A DNA stretch of 64,000 bases from Microbacterium stercoris (GTDB taxonomy: Bacteria; Actinomycetota; Actinomycetes; Actinomycetales; Microbacteriaceae), in NCBI RefSeq assembly GCF_017592545.1, contig NZ_JAGFOA010000001.1, forward strand, positions 124,001 to 188,000. The letters are read 5' to 3'. Both the position numbers and the translations under genes were made by a program. The stretch's first letter is position 1; every line of letters begins with the position of its first letter. A model generated the notes under the pieces. The model saw nothing but the letters and a program-made list of their open reading frames with translations, had not been told where the DNA came from and ran no database searches. Of the stretch, positions 22,651 through 32,586 are shown in pieces.

Positions 22651-24420
22651 ATGAAGCTCACAAGACTGGCCGCCGGAGCCCTGGTCGGCTCCCTGGCCGC
22701 GATGTCCCTCGCGGGATGCTCGCTGATCACCGGCGATGCCAAGCCCGAAGGCTCCGGCGAGAGCGCCGACGCCAAGCCCTTCCCGAAGGAGTGGGAGGAG
22801 CCGATCACCATCGACGTCTTCGACGGCCTCGCGAACTACATGGGCATCCAGTCCGGATGGTTCGGCAAGATCGTCAAGGACAAGTTCAACATGGAGCTGA
22901 ACATCATCGCTCCGAACGTCGCCGGAGGCGGTGACACCCTCTACAACACGCGCGTCGCCGCGGGTGAGCTGGGTGACCTCATCATCACCGACAAGGGCGA
23001 GAAGCTCGACGAGCTGATCGAGGGCGGTCTCGTGCAGGACGCCTCGAAGTACTACCCGGTCATGGAGTCGGCCTCCGAGTTCGACGCGGCGGTCGAGAAG
23101 CTCAACGAGGGCAAGGACGGCGTCTACGCCTTCCCGACTTCGGTCTCGGGCATCAAGCCGACCGAGCCGTCCGAGGGCCTCGAGCCCACCTTCGGCCCCT
23201 ATGTGCGGTGGGACTACTACGCCGAGCTCGGCTACCCCGAGGTCGGCACGCTCGAAGACCTCCTGCCGATCCTGAAGCAGATGCAGGACGCCCACCCCAC
23301 GGGCGACAACGGCCAGCCCGCCTACGCCCTGTCTCTGTTCAAGGACTGGGACGGCAACTTCATGAACAACGCGAAGCAGCCGGCGACCTACTACGGCTAC
23401 GACGAGATGGGCTTTGTGCTCGCGCAGGCCGACGGATCCGACTTCCAGAGCATCCTCGACGACGACTCGGCCTACGTGCGCTCGCTGCGGTTCTTCCAGC
23501 AGGCCAGCGAGATGGGCCTCGTCGACCCCGAGTCGACCACACAGAACTACGACACCATGTTCACCAAGTACCAGAACGGCCAGGTGCTCTACTCGTTCTG
23601 GCCGTGGCTGGGTGCCGCTGCGTACAACACCCCGGAGCACGTCGCCGAGGGCAAGGGCTTCGGCATGGTCAACATGAAGGACCAGAAGATCTTCTCGTAC
23701 GGCGCCGAGGTCTACGGCGGCAAGCAGATCCTCGCCATCGGCTCTAAGGCCGAAGACCCGGAGCGCGTCGCCGCGTTCATCGACTGGCTGTACTCGCCCG
23801 AGGGCGCCTACGCGAACGGCGCCCAGACGGGTGCGTCGGCCGGCCCCGAGGGCCTCAACTGGGAGATCAACGCCGACGGCGAGCCCGAGCTGACCGAGTT
23901 CGGCTACGAGGCGCTGCTGTCGGGCGAGAACGAGGTTCCGGCCGAGTGGGGCGGCGGCACCTACCGCGACGGCGTCTCGGCGCTGAACGTCCCTGTCGTG
24001 CTGCCCGCCGACATCGACCCCAACACGGGCTTCCCGTACAACTACACCTTCTGGCCGTCGTTCCAGGAGTCGCAGCAGACCGCCTTCTCGAAGGACTGGT
24101 CGGAGCACATGGGCGGCGCGACCTCGACCATGGACTTCCTCAAGAAAAACAACCAGATCACCGTGGGCGCCGGTGGTGGCTACACCTCGCCGCCCGACTC
24201 CTCGGAGATCGAGACGCTGCGCAACCAGGTCAAGGCGAAGATCGTCGAGTTCTCGTGGAAGATGTCCTTCGCCAAGGACGAGGCCGAGTTCGACAAGCTG
24301 CTGAAGCAGCTGCAGGACACCGCCGCGGGCCTCGGCTACGACAAGGTCTACGAGTTCGACCTCGGCAAGGCCAAGGATCAGGACGAGGCCCGCAAGGCGG
24401 TCGCAAAGGAGTTCGGCTGA
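22651..24420 (+). CDS. Oligosaccharide-binding lipoprotein (LplA type)
   Basis: 589-aa extracellular solute-binding protein, larger than MalE as usual for LplA homologues. Lipoprotein signal MKLTRLAAGALVGSLAAMS with lipobox LAGC (Cys about 23), then a Ser/Gly/Glu-rich tether. Two-lobed body with FTKYQNGQVLYSFWPWLG and NTGFPYNYTFWPSF segments rich in aromatic residues, as expected for stacking on sugar rings. With the two permeases and the cytoplasmic GH95 enzyme it suggests use of fucosylated or similar oligosaccharides (inference from neighbourhood). Confidence 0.92.
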   Translation: MKLTRLAAGALVGSLAAMSLAGCSLITGDAKPEGSGESADAKPFPKEWEEPITIDVFDGLANYMGIQSGWFGKIVKDKFNMELNIIAPNVAGGGDTLYNTRVAAGELGDLIITDKGEKLDELIEGGLVQDASKYYPVMESASEFDAAVEKLNEGKDGVYAFPTSVSGIKPTEPSEGLEPTFGPYVRWDYYAELGYPEVGTLEDLLPILKQMQDAHPTGDNGQPAYALSLFKDWDGNFMNNAKQPATYYGYDEMGFVLAQADGSDFQSILDDDSAYVRSLRFFQQASEMGLVDPESTTQNYDTMFTKYQNGQVLYSFWPWLGAAAYNTPEHVAEGKGFGMVNMKDQKIFSYGAEVYGGKQILAIGSKAEDPERVAAFIDWLYSPEGAYANGAQTGASAGPEGLNWEINADGEPELTEFGYEALLSGENEVPAEWGGGTYRDGVSALNVPVVLPADIDPNTGFPYNYTFWPSFQESQQTAFSKDWSEHMGGATSTMDFLKKNNQITVGAGGGYTSPPDSSEIETLRNQVKAKIVEFSWKMSFAKDEAEFDKLLKQLQDTAAGLGYDKVYEFDLGKAKDQDEARKAVAKEFG

Positions 24421-24448
24421 TCCTCCCAGCCGCTCTTCGTTGAGTGCA

Positions 24449-24484
24449 GGCGGGGTCGGGGCGCAAGCCCCGGCCCCGCCTTTC
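24449..24484 (+). terminator. Rho-independent terminator of the importer operon
   Basis: 14-bp stem GGCGGGGTCGGGGC / GCCCCGGCCCCGCC with one wobble, GCAA tetraloop, TTT tail. Confidence 0.85.
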
Positions 24485-24525
24485 GCGTGCCCCCCGCCGT
24501 TCGTCGAGCGAGCGCCAAGCCCTGC

Positions 24526-24672
24526 GGGGGGGGGGGGGGGGGGGGGGGGGCCGGGGGGGGGGGGGGGGGGGGGGGCGGGGGGGGGGGCCCCCCCCCCCCG
24601 CGCGCGCCCCCCCCCGCCCCCCCCCCCCCCGCCCCCCCCCCCCCCCCCCGGGGGGCCCCCCCCCCCCCGCCC
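24526..24672. other. G/C homopolymer block, probable assembly artefact
   Basis: About 147 bp made of only G and C: G-runs of 25, 23 and 11 bases with single C breaks, then C-runs up to about 20 bases. No other part of the window looks like this. Six-frame translations through it give only poly-Gly, poly-Pro, poly-Arg or poly-Ala and are not genes. It ends 1-2 nt before the -10 element of the next gene, so the true sequence and length of this promoter region are uncertain. Confidence 0.8.
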
Positions 24673-24673
24673 G

Positions 24674-24679
24674 TAGACT
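24674..24679 (+). promoter_or_regulatory. Leaderless -10 element of the nucleotide-sugar dehydrogenase
   Basis: TAGACT, 7 nt before ATG 24687; the upstream -35 region falls in the unreliable G/C block. Confidence 0.55.
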
Positions 24680-24686
24680 CGATCCC

Positions 24687-25982
24687 ATGCGTATCGCTGT
24701 CGTGGCCCTTGGAAAGATCGGCCTTCCCCTCGCCGTCCAGTTCGCCTCTTCCGGTCACGATGTGATCGGTGTCGACGTCAATCAGAAGGCGGTCGACACG
24801 ATCAACGCCGGCATCGAGCCGTTCCCGGGTGAGGCGCACCTGCAGGAGAAGCTGGCGGAGCTGATCCCGGCGGGCAAGCTGAAGGCCACCACCGACTATG
24901 CCGAGGCGATCCCCGGTGCCGATGCGGTGGTGCTGGTGGCCCCGGTGTTCGTGAACGACGAGACCTGGGAGCCGGACTTCCGGTACATGGACGCCGCGAC
25001 GAAGTCGCTGGCGGCGAACCTGACCCCGGGCACGCTGGTGTCGTACGAGACGACGCTGCCGGTGGGGACGACCCGTACGCGGTGGAAGCCGATGCTGGAG
25101 GAGGGGTCGGGCCTTGTCGAGGGCGTCGACTTCCACGTCGTGTACTCGCCTGAGCGGGTGCTGACGGGTCGGGTGTTCGAGGATCTGCGCAAGTACCCCA
25201 AGCTGATCGGCGGTCTGTCGGAGGAGGGCAACCGTCGTGCGCGAGAGTTCTACGAGGCGGTGCTGCAGTTCGATGAGCGCACCGACCTGCCCCGCGCGAA
25301 CGGCGTGTGGGATCTGGGGTCGACGGAGGCGTCGGAGATGGCCAAGCTCGCCGAGACCACGTACCGCGATGTGAACATCGGCCTGGCGAACCAGTTCGGT
25401 CTGTTCGCCGCTTCGCACGGCATCGATGTGTACAAGGTCATCGAGGCGTGCAACTCGCAGCCCTACAGTCACATCCACCGTCCCGGCATCGCCGTCGGCG
25501 GTCACTGCATCCCCGTCTATCCGCGCCTGTACCTGTCGACCGACCCGGATGCCGACATCGTGCGGGTGGCGCGTCAGCTGAACGCCTCCATGCCGGAGCG
25601 TCTGGTGGCCCAGGCCGAGGGCATCCTGGGCGACCTGACCGGCCAGAAGGCCGTCGTGCTGGGCGCTGCGTACCGCGGCGGCGTGAAGGAGACCGCCTTC
25701 AGCGGCGTGTTCCCCACCGTCGACGCCCTCAAGGCCCGCGGCGCCGAGGTGCACGTGCACGACACCATCTACTCCGATGAGGAGCTGCGCGGTCTCGGGT
25801 TCGAGCCGTACACGCTGGGTGAGCCGGTGGATGTGGCGATCGTGCAGACCGACCACGCCGACTACAAGACCATCACCGCCGCGGACCTGCCGGGCATCAA
25901 GCTGCTCGTCGACGGCCGCAACGCCACCGACGCGGCCGTGTGGGCCGGCACGCCCCGCATCGTCGTCGGCACCGCCTCCTGA
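24687..25982 (+). CDS. Nucleotide-sugar dehydrogenase (WecC-like)
   Basis: 431-aa NAD-dependent four-electron oxidase that makes a nucleotide-linked uronic acid. Rossmann start MRIAVVALGKIGLPLAVQFA, SYETTLPVGTTR as cofactor-domain signature, YSPERV, and the catalytic Cys in GGHCIPVYP. The C-terminal UDP-binding domain ends with VDGRNATD. YSPERV and GGHCIPVYP are closer to UDP-N-acetyl-mannosamine/glucosamine dehydrogenases than to UDP-glucose dehydrogenase, unlike the second enzyme at 28251. The frame is open through the G/C block upstream, but that is meaningless. Confidence 0.92.
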   Translation: MRIAVVALGKIGLPLAVQFASSGHDVIGVDVNQKAVDTINAGIEPFPGEAHLQEKLAELIPAGKLKATTDYAEAIPGADAVVLVAPVFVNDETWEPDFRYMDAATKSLAANLTPGTLVSYETTLPVGTTRTRWKPMLEEGSGLVEGVDFHVVYSPERVLTGRVFEDLRKYPKLIGGLSEEGNRRAREFYEAVLQFDERTDLPRANGVWDLGSTEASEMAKLAETTYRDVNIGLANQFGLFAASHGIDVYKVIEACNSQPYSHIHRPGIAVGGHCIPVYPRLYLSTDPDADIVRVARQLNASMPERLVAQAEGILGDLTGQKAVVLGAAYRGGVKETAFSGVFPTVDALKARGAEVHVHDTIYSDEELRGLGFEPYTLGEPVDVAIVQTDHADYKTITAADLPGIKLLVDGRNATDAAVWAGTPRIVVGTAS

Positions 25983-25990
25983 CCGGAACG

Positions 25991-26036
25991 GCATGAGGAA
26001 GGGCCCCGAGCAGAAGCTCGGGGCCCTTCTTCATGC
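25991..26036 (+). terminator. Strong intrinsic terminator
   Basis: 21-bp stem (25991-26011 with 26016-26036, one mismatch) containing GAAGGGCCCCGAGC, AGAA loop. It isolates the dehydrogenase from the next gene. Confidence 0.9.
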
Positions 26037-26122
26037 GCACGGTGCGAGGACTGTATCGAAGCGCGGACATCTGCACCGACGGCGGGGATGCGCTTTCGGG
26101 TGCCGTGGGCTGGGAGCGGGGG

Positions 26123-26150
26123 TTTACACACCAATCACATCTGTCACACT
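26123..26150 (+). promoter_or_regulatory. Promoter of the cell-wall-binding protein
   Basis: TTTACA (26123-26128), 16-nt spacer, CACACT (26145-26150), 6 nt to ATG 26157. TGTCAC/GTGACA arms (26142-26147, 26152-26157) make an inverted repeat over the -10 and start, a possible operator. Confidence 0.45.
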
Positions 26151-26156
26151 GGTGAC

Positions 26157-28235
26157 ATGCGTCTTTCCCCCCTCGGACGCCGCTCTTCGCGCGGCCTTCT
26201 GGTTGCCGTGGCATCGGTCGCGCTCCTGACCGGCCTGCTGCCGGCCCCCGCACTTGCCGCCGCGACCGAGCCGACGCCGGCGCCGACCGCGACGACAGAC
26301 GCCGTTCCGACCCCGTCCGCGGAGCCGACGACCGGTCCGGCGTCGCCGGCGCCCGCGTCGCCGGCGCCCGAGAAGCCGGCCCCCGAAGCGGAGGTTCCCC
26401 AGCCGCAGCCCACCGCCGCGAGCACGGACGCCCCGCTCCCGGTCGCCAAGGTGCCGATGCAGCGCGACGGTCACGAGGCGGGAGAGCACACCCTCGCCGA
26501 GAAGGACCGCGCGGGCGACGAGACGCTCGACCTGGCCGACCCGGGCAACACCCCCGTCCCCGCCGGCGGTGCATCGGGATCCACTGACGGCGCCTCCGGG
26601 GCTCGCCTTTCACTCGTGCGCCCCGAGGCCTCCATCGTCCAGGCCGCCCCTGTCGTCGGCTTCTCGGCTGGCGACATCGTGAGCGATCACGTGTTCACCA
26701 ACAAGGCATCGATGAGCGAAGCGGCGATCCGCTCCTTCATCGACGGCAAGGTCGCGAAGTGCCAAGCGGGCTACACCTGCCTCGAGATGTACCGCCAGAA
26801 CACGCCCACGCGCGCTGCCGACGCCTACTGCAGCCAGTACACGGGTGGCACGAACGAGGATGCGGCCCGCATCATCTACAAGGTCGCGCAGGCCTGCAAC
26901 ACCAACCCGCAGGTGCTGCTCGTGATGCTCCAGAAGGAGCAGGGGCTGGTCACGCACGTGTGGCCCAGCGACTTCCGCTTCACCATCGCGATGGGCATGG
27001 GCTGTCCCGACACCGCCGCGTGCGACAAGCTCTACTACGGCTTCTTCAACCAGGTCTACGGCGCCGCGCGTCAGATGAAGATCTACGGCAAGAGCTCGTA
27101 CTTCACCTGGTACGCGCCCGGCGGCACCCGCTCGATCGGCTACCACCCGAACGCCTCGTGCGGGTCGTCCGGTGTGTACGTCAAGAACACCGCCACGGCG
27201 GGCCTGTACTACTACACGCCCTACCAGCCGAACGCCGCGGCACTGGCCGCGGGATTCGGCACCGGCGACAAGTGCTCGTCGTACGGCAATCGCAACTTCT
27301 ACAACTACTTCTCGACCTGGTTCGGGTCGACCCACCAGTTCTCGACGGGCCGGATCTACGGCGCCGACCGCTACGCGACCTCTGTGCAGGTGAGCAGGCA
27401 GTATGCGGCCGGACCCTCTGTCGCCTACATCGCCAGCGGCAGCGACTACGCAGATGCGCTGAGCGCGGCTCCGGCAGCGGCGAAGCTGGGCGGACCGCTG
27501 CTCCTGACCCAGCCGACACAGCTGCCGAAGGTGGTCAGCGACGAGCTCCTCCGGTTGAAGCCCAAGGCGATCGTGGTGGTGGGCGGCACCGGAGCGGTGT
27601 CCGCGTCGGTCTACAGCGCGCTCGCGAAGATCCAGCCGAACATCCGCCGAGACGCCGGATCGGATCGCTACGCGACTTCGCGGGTGGTCAATCAGAAGGC
27701 GTTCCCGGGCGGATCGTCGATCGCCTATGTGGCGACCGGCACCGACTTCCCCGACGCGCTCAGCGCCTCGGCCGTGGCCGGCTCGGTGGGGGCGCCGGTG
27801 ATTCTCGTGAACGGGAAGCAGACCACCGTGGACGCCGCCACGGTCAGCCTCGTCTCCTCCCTGAAGGTGCGCCAGGTGCGCATCGCCGGAGGCACGGCGT
27901 CGGTCTCCTCCGGGATCCAGACGCAGATCGCGAAGCAGGCGACCGTCACGCGTCTCGCCGGGGCGGACCGCTACGAGACCTCTGCGGCCATCAACGGGGC
28001 GGCGTACTCGACGGCGCCGTGGGTGTTCTTCGCCACGGGAGCCGATTTCGCCGACGCACTGTCGGGGGCGGCGCTGGCCGGCAAGCTCAAGCGGCCCCTC
28101 CTCGTGGTGCGCTCGAACTGCATCGCGTCGAAGGCGTCCGATCAGCTCGCACGCTGGGGCTCCTCCCTGCAGACCCTCATCGGCGGGCCGACCCTGCTCG
28201 GCACCGGTGTGATCAACCACACCGTCTGCCGCTGA
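26157..28235 (+). CDS. Secreted protein with lysozyme-like region and three cell-wall-binding repeats (CWB2)
   Basis: 692 aa. Signal peptide (cleavage near ALA-A, residue 35), Pro/Ala/Thr linker to about 100, a Cys-containing domain at about 165-400 and three CWB2 repeats (RIYGADRYATS, RDAGSDRYATS and RLAGADRYETS, each about 95 aa). The middle domain has VLLVMLQKEQGLVTHVWPSD followed by MGMGCPDTAACD, which resembles the catalytic-Glu region of lysozyme-like muramidases; this is inference. CWB2 repeats anchor proteins to secondary wall polymers, fitting the glycan genes around it. Start ATG 26157 follows a -10 candidate by 6 nt. Confidence 0.88.
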   Translation: MRLSPLGRRSSRGLLVAVASVALLTGLLPAPALAAATEPTPAPTATTDAVPTPSAEPTTGPASPAPASPAPEKPAPEAEVPQPQPTAASTDAPLPVAKVPMQRDGHEAGEHTLAEKDRAGDETLDLADPGNTPVPAGGASGSTDGASGARLSLVRPEASIVQAAPVVGFSAGDIVSDHVFTNKASMSEAAIRSFIDGKVAKCQAGYTCLEMYRQNTPTRAADAYCSQYTGGTNEDAARIIYKVAQACNTNPQVLLVMLQKEQGLVTHVWPSDFRFTIAMGMGCPDTAACDKLYYGFFNQVYGAARQMKIYGKSSYFTWYAPGGTRSIGYHPNASCGSSGVYVKNTATAGLYYYTPYQPNAAALAAGFGTGDKCSSYGNRNFYNYFSTWFGSTHQFSTGRIYGADRYATSVQVSRQYAAGPSVAYIASGSDYADALSAAPAAAKLGGPLLLTQPTQLPKVVSDELLRLKPKAIVVVGGTGAVSASVYSALAKIQPNIRRDAGSDRYATSRVVNQKAFPGGSSIAYVATGTDFPDALSASAVAGSVGAPVILVNGKQTTVDAATVSLVSSLKVRQVRIAGGTASVSSGIQTQIAKQATVTRLAGADRYETSAAINGAAYSTAPWVFFATGADFADALSGAALAGKLKRPLLVVRSNCIASKASDQLARWGSSLQTLIGGPTLLGTGVINHTVCR

Positions 28236-28250
28236 CCGCCGGGGTGCGGG

Positions 28251-29552
28251 TCAGCGACCCATGCCCGTGTAGTTCCAGCCGGCCGCGCGCCACGCGACGG
28301 GATCGAGCACGTTCCGGCCATCGAGGATGACGGGGCGTGCCACCCGCGCGGCTGTCTCGACGGGGTCCAGCTCACGGTAGGCGTTCCATTCCGTGACCAG
28401 CACAACCACCTCGGCGCCCTCGAGCGCGTCCTCCGCGGACGTGGCGTACGCGAGCTGAGGATGCAGCAGCCTGGAGTTGGGGATCGCCTCGGGGTCGTGG
28501 GAGACCACCACCGCGCCGAGCCCGTGCAGGCGCACGGCGATGTCGAGTGCCGGGGAGTCGCGCACATCGTCGCTGTACGGCTTGAAGGCGAGGCCCAGCA
28601 CGGCGACGCGGCGGCCGTGCGGCCGCCCGCCGAGTGAATCGACGACCAGGTCGACCATCCGCTGGCGTCGACGCAGGTTGATCTCATCGACCTGCTTGAG
28701 GAAGGCGACGGATTCGCCTCGTCCGAGCTCCTCCGCGCGCGCTGCGAACGCCCGGATGTCCTTCGGAAGGCACCCGCCGCCGAAGCCCACACCGGCGTTG
28801 AGGAACCGGCGCCCGATGCGGGAATCGTGACCGAGGGCGTCGGCGAGCTGGGTGACGTCGGCCCCGACGACCTCCGCGATCTCGGCCATCGCATTGATGA
28901 AGCTGATCTTGGTCGCGAGGAAGGAGTTCGCCGCCACCTTGACGAGCTCGGCCGTGGCGTAATCGGTCGCGATGCGCGGGGTGCGCGCGGCGATCGCCGA
29001 GGCGTAGACCTCATCGAGGATCGCCGCGTCCTGCTCGCGCGACGCGTCCGCGACCCCGTAGACGAGGCGATCCGGTTCGATCGTGTCCTTCACTGCGTAT
29101 CCCTCGCGAAGGAACTCGGGGTTCCACGCGAGACGGCCGCCGGCCCGTGCAATGGGCTCGGCCAGGCGCGCGGCGGTGCCGACGGGCACCGTCGACTTGC
29201 CGACCACGAGCGCGCCGGGCTTCAGGTGGGGCAGGAGGTCGGCGACGGCCTGGTCGACGTAGGTCAGGTCGGCGCCCGCGCCATCCCGACGCTGGGGCGT
29301 GCCGACGCCGATGAAATGCACGTCGGCGTCCGCCGCCTCCGCCGGATCGGTCGAGAAGCGCAGCCGGCCCGTCGCCAGGCTCGCCGTCAGGATCTCCGGC
29401 AGGCCCGGCTCGAAGAACGGCGTGCGGCCTGCCGACAGCATGGCGATCTTGTCGGCCACCGGGTCGATGCCCACGACGTCGTGGCCCAGCGAGGCCATCG
29501 CGGCCGCATGCACCGCTCCGAGGTAACCGCAGCCGAAGACGCTGAGCTTCAC
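28251..29552 (-). CDS. ugd: UDP-glucose 6-dehydrogenase family
   Basis: 433-aa NAD-dependent dehydrogenase that oxidises UDP-glucose to UDP-glucuronate. N-terminal MKLSVFGCGYLGAVHAAAMASLGHDVVGID, GKSTVPVGTA, NPEFLREGYAVKD (UDP-glucose-binding Glu/Arg) and catalytic Cys in GFGGGCLPKDI; C-terminal domain VLGLAFKPYSDDVRDSP. These motifs are the UDP-glucose type, different from the enzyme at 24687. GTG 29552 is the start; the open frame beyond it is rich in Pro/Arg and overlaps the divergent glf gene's promoter. No Shine-Dalgarno is visible. Convergent with the CWB2 gene, 15 bp apart. Confidence 0.93.
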   Translation of the reverse strand: MKLSVFGCGYLGAVHAAAMASLGHDVVGIDPVADKIAMLSAGRTPFFEPGLPEILTASLATGRLRFSTDPAEAADADVHFIGVGTPQRRDGAGADLTYVDQAVADLLPHLKPGALVVGKSTVPVGTAARLAEPIARAGGRLAWNPEFLREGYAVKDTIEPDRLVYGVADASREQDAAILDEVYASAIAARTPRIATDYATAELVKVAANSFLATKISFINAMAEIAEVVGADVTQLADALGHDSRIGRRFLNAGVGFGGGCLPKDIRAFAARAEELGRGESVAFLKQVDEINLRRRQRMVDLVVDSLGGRPHGRRVAVLGLAFKPYSDDVRDSPALDIAVRLHGLGAVVVSHDPEAIPNSRLLHPQLAYATSAEDALEGAEVVVLVTEWNAYRELDPVETAARVARPVILDGRNVLDPVAWRAAGWNYTGMGR

Positions 29553-29625
29553 GTGCGCATCGTGACAAGCCCGTGTGAACCGAGGGCAACGGGGAGGTGT
29601 CCGAGGAGGGGGCGGGGGCCGCGGA

Positions 29626-30780
<1,155 letters not shown>

Positions 30781-30787
30781 CGCTCCG

Positions 30788-30836
30788 CTGACACGCGGAC
30801 GGCCCGGCACACTGTGCCGGGCCTTCCGCGTGTCAG
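30788..30836. terminator. Bidirectional terminator between glf and the exporter ATPase
   Basis: CTGACACGCGGA + GGCCCGGCAC pairs with GTGCCGGGCC + TCCGCGTGTCAG, one mismatch, 3-nt loop. Both convergent genes end next to it. Confidence 0.9.
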
Positions 30837-30842
30837 GAGGCG

Positions 30843-31589
30843 TCAGACGCGCATACGCGCGACCGCTTCCTTGCTGTCGCCGTCGAACGCCACCTTGCCG
30901 CCCTGGAGCAGGATGCCGCGTTCGCAGAGCCCCGAGACCATGTCGAGGTCGTGGCTGACGACGACGAGGGTCTTTCCCGCCTTGTGCAGCTCGCGGATCC
31001 GGGCGAGGCACTTGGCCTGGAACGGCTCATCGCCGACCGAGAGGATCTCGTCGATCAGCAGGATGTCCACCTCGGTGTGGATCGCCACCGAGAACGCGAG
31101 GCGCAGGAACATGCCCGACGAGTAGTGCTTGACCTCGGTGTCGATGAACTGCTCGATCTCGCTGAACGCGACGATCTCGTCGAAACGCGCCTCGGTCTCC
31201 TTGCGGCTCATGCCGAGGATCGCGGCGTTCAGAAAGATGTTCTCGCGGCCCGACAGATCCGGATGGAAACCGGCGCCCACTTCGATGAGGCCGGCGATGC
31301 GGCCGCGCGTGAGCACCTTTCCCGAATCGGGACGCAGCACGCCCGAGATCATCTTCAGGGTCGTCGACTTTCCCGAGCCGTTGAAACCGAGCAGCGCGAC
31401 GGCCTCCCCGGGGTTCACCGTGAACGAGATCCCGTCCAGCGCGTGGAAGTCGGTGGTCAGCGGCTTGCGGCGCACGGCTGCGACGACGGTCTCCTTGATG
31501 GAGTGCGTGTGCCGCAGCTTGAAGTCCTTGTGGAGGTCGCGTACGACGATGCTCGCGGTGGCGTATGCGGGGTCAGAGGTCTTGTGCAA
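30843..31589 (-). CDS. Polysaccharide ABC exporter ATPase 1 (Wzt/TagH type)
   Basis: 248-aa nucleotide-binding subunit. Walker A GFNGSGKSTTLK, signature YSSGMFLRLAFSVA (YSSGM replaces LSGGQ, typical of the Wzt/TagH branch), Walker B ILLIDEILSVGD, H-loop VVVSHD. No C-terminal carbohydrate-binding domain, so chain length is not set as in E. coli O9a Wzt. I chose TTG 31589, with GGAGG 6 nt upstream; it overlaps the permease stop by 17 bp. The longer frame upstream lacks a ribosome site. Pairs with the permease at 31573. Confidence 0.92.
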   Translation of the reverse strand: MHKTSDPAYATASIVVRDLHKDFKLRHTHSIKETVVAAVRRKPLTTDFHALDGISFTVNPGEAVALLGFNGSGKSTTLKMISGVLRPDSGKVLTRGRIAGLIEVGAGFHPDLSGRENIFLNAAILGMSRKETEARFDEIVAFSEIEQFIDTEVKHYSSGMFLRLAFSVAIHTEVDILLIDEILSVGDEPFQAKCLARIRELHKAGKTLVVVSHDLDMVSGLCERGILLQGGKVAFDGDSKEAVARMRV

Positions 31590-32439
31590 AACGACCCTCC
31601 AGTCGACGGAAGACGAACTGCCCGAGCACAAGCGCCACGATCGCGATGCCCAGGGCGATGAGCGAGTACATCCACAGGTGGGGCAGGGCCTCCGCGCCAG
31701 GGGCGTCGAGGGGATGCCAGATGCCGTAGTGGAACAGCTCGACGGCGGTGGTCAGCGGGTTCGCACAGTAGAGCGCGAAGAGCCAGTCCGGAACCGACTG
31801 CGCGACCATCTGCCACTGGTACATGACCGGCGAGGCCCAGACCGCGAACATCACGATGATCTCGACGAAGCTCTGGGCGTCGCGGAAGGAGACGTTCACG
31901 GCGCTGAACAGCAGCCCGAGCCCCGTCGCCAGCGTCGCGATGATGATCACGCCCAGCACGATCCCGCCGATCTGCATGGCCGTCGGATCCCAGCCGAAGA
32001 ACAGCGAGATGACGACGACCACGATGATCTGCGGCACCGAGTTGACGGCCGCGACGAGCATGGTCGAGACCGGGAACACCTCTCGCGGCAGGAAGATCTT
32101 CTTGATCAGCGGGGTGTTGTCCACGAGCGATCGGGTGGCATTCGAGAAGGCTTCGTTGAAGAACGTCACGATCGTGATGCCCGACAGCAGATAGATCGGG
32201 AAGTACTCGACCCGGTCGTTCATGCCGAGGAAGACGCCGATGGCGAAGAAGAACACCGCGAACTGCACAAGCGGCTTCGCGTAGGACCAGGCCCATCCGA
32301 GCACCGAGCCGCGGTAGCGGATCTGCACCTCCTTGCGCACGATCAGCGACAGCAGGTGGCGGCGGCGGAAGACGTCCACCAGACCGGCGCTTCTTCCGGG
32401 TTCGACGAGCGGCGTGAGCTCGGACGACACGCGTGACAT
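31573..32439 (-). CDS. Polysaccharide ABC exporter permease 1 (Wzm type)
   Basis: 288-aa ABC-2-type membrane subunit, six helices. RRRHLLSLIVRKEVQIRYRGSVLGWAWSYAKPL is the amphipathic N-terminal entry typical of Wzm/TagG, and LFSAVNVSFRDAQSFVEIIVMFAVWASPVMYQW the conserved fifth-helix region. ATG 32439 has GAGGAGG 4-5 nt upstream. It exports an undecaprenyl-linked glycan, probably with the ATPase encoded downstream in the same transcript. A second, diverged pair is at 35239-36767. Confidence 0.93.
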   Translation of the reverse strand: MSRVSSELTPLVEPGRSAGLVDVFRRRHLLSLIVRKEVQIRYRGSVLGWAWSYAKPLVQFAVFFFAIGVFLGMNDRVEYFPIYLLSGITIVTFFNEAFSNATRSLVDNTPLIKKIFLPREVFPVSTMLVAAVNSVPQIIVVVVISLFFGWDPTAMQIGGIVLGVIIIATLATGLGLLFSAVNVSFRDAQSFVEIIVMFAVWASPVMYQWQMVAQSVPDWLFALYCANPLTTAVELFHYGIWHPLDAPGAEALPHLWMYSLIALGIAIVALVLGQFVFRRLEGRFAQDL

Positions 32440-32532
32440 TGCCCTCCTCGGGGGCTGATTCGGGTGACCCCCGACGGGGCTGATCCATCTTAGGCGCAAC
32501 CCTCCCCGGGGAAGCCTGCAAGGACGCGCTGG

Positions 32533-32538
32533 TAGGCT
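32533..32538 (+). promoter_or_regulatory. -10 element of the GT4 gene
   Basis: TAGGCT, leaving about 40 nt of leader before GTG 32587; GAGAGG about 8 nt before the GTG may be the ribosome site. Confidence 0.4.
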
Positions 32539-32586
32539 CGCCGGGTTCCGCGACCATTCGACGACCGCCGACGAGAGGCCCGACAA

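Noticed and set aside
24444..24686. Open frames of poly-Gly, poly-Pro and poly-Ala in the G/C block
   Set aside because: Homopolymer translation only; the dehydrogenase starts at ATG 24687 with a full Rossmann motif.
26142..26157. TGTCAC/GTGACA repeat as a CRP/GlxR site
   Set aside because: Half-sites do not match TGTGA/TCACA in order; kept only as an unspecified inverted repeat over the start.
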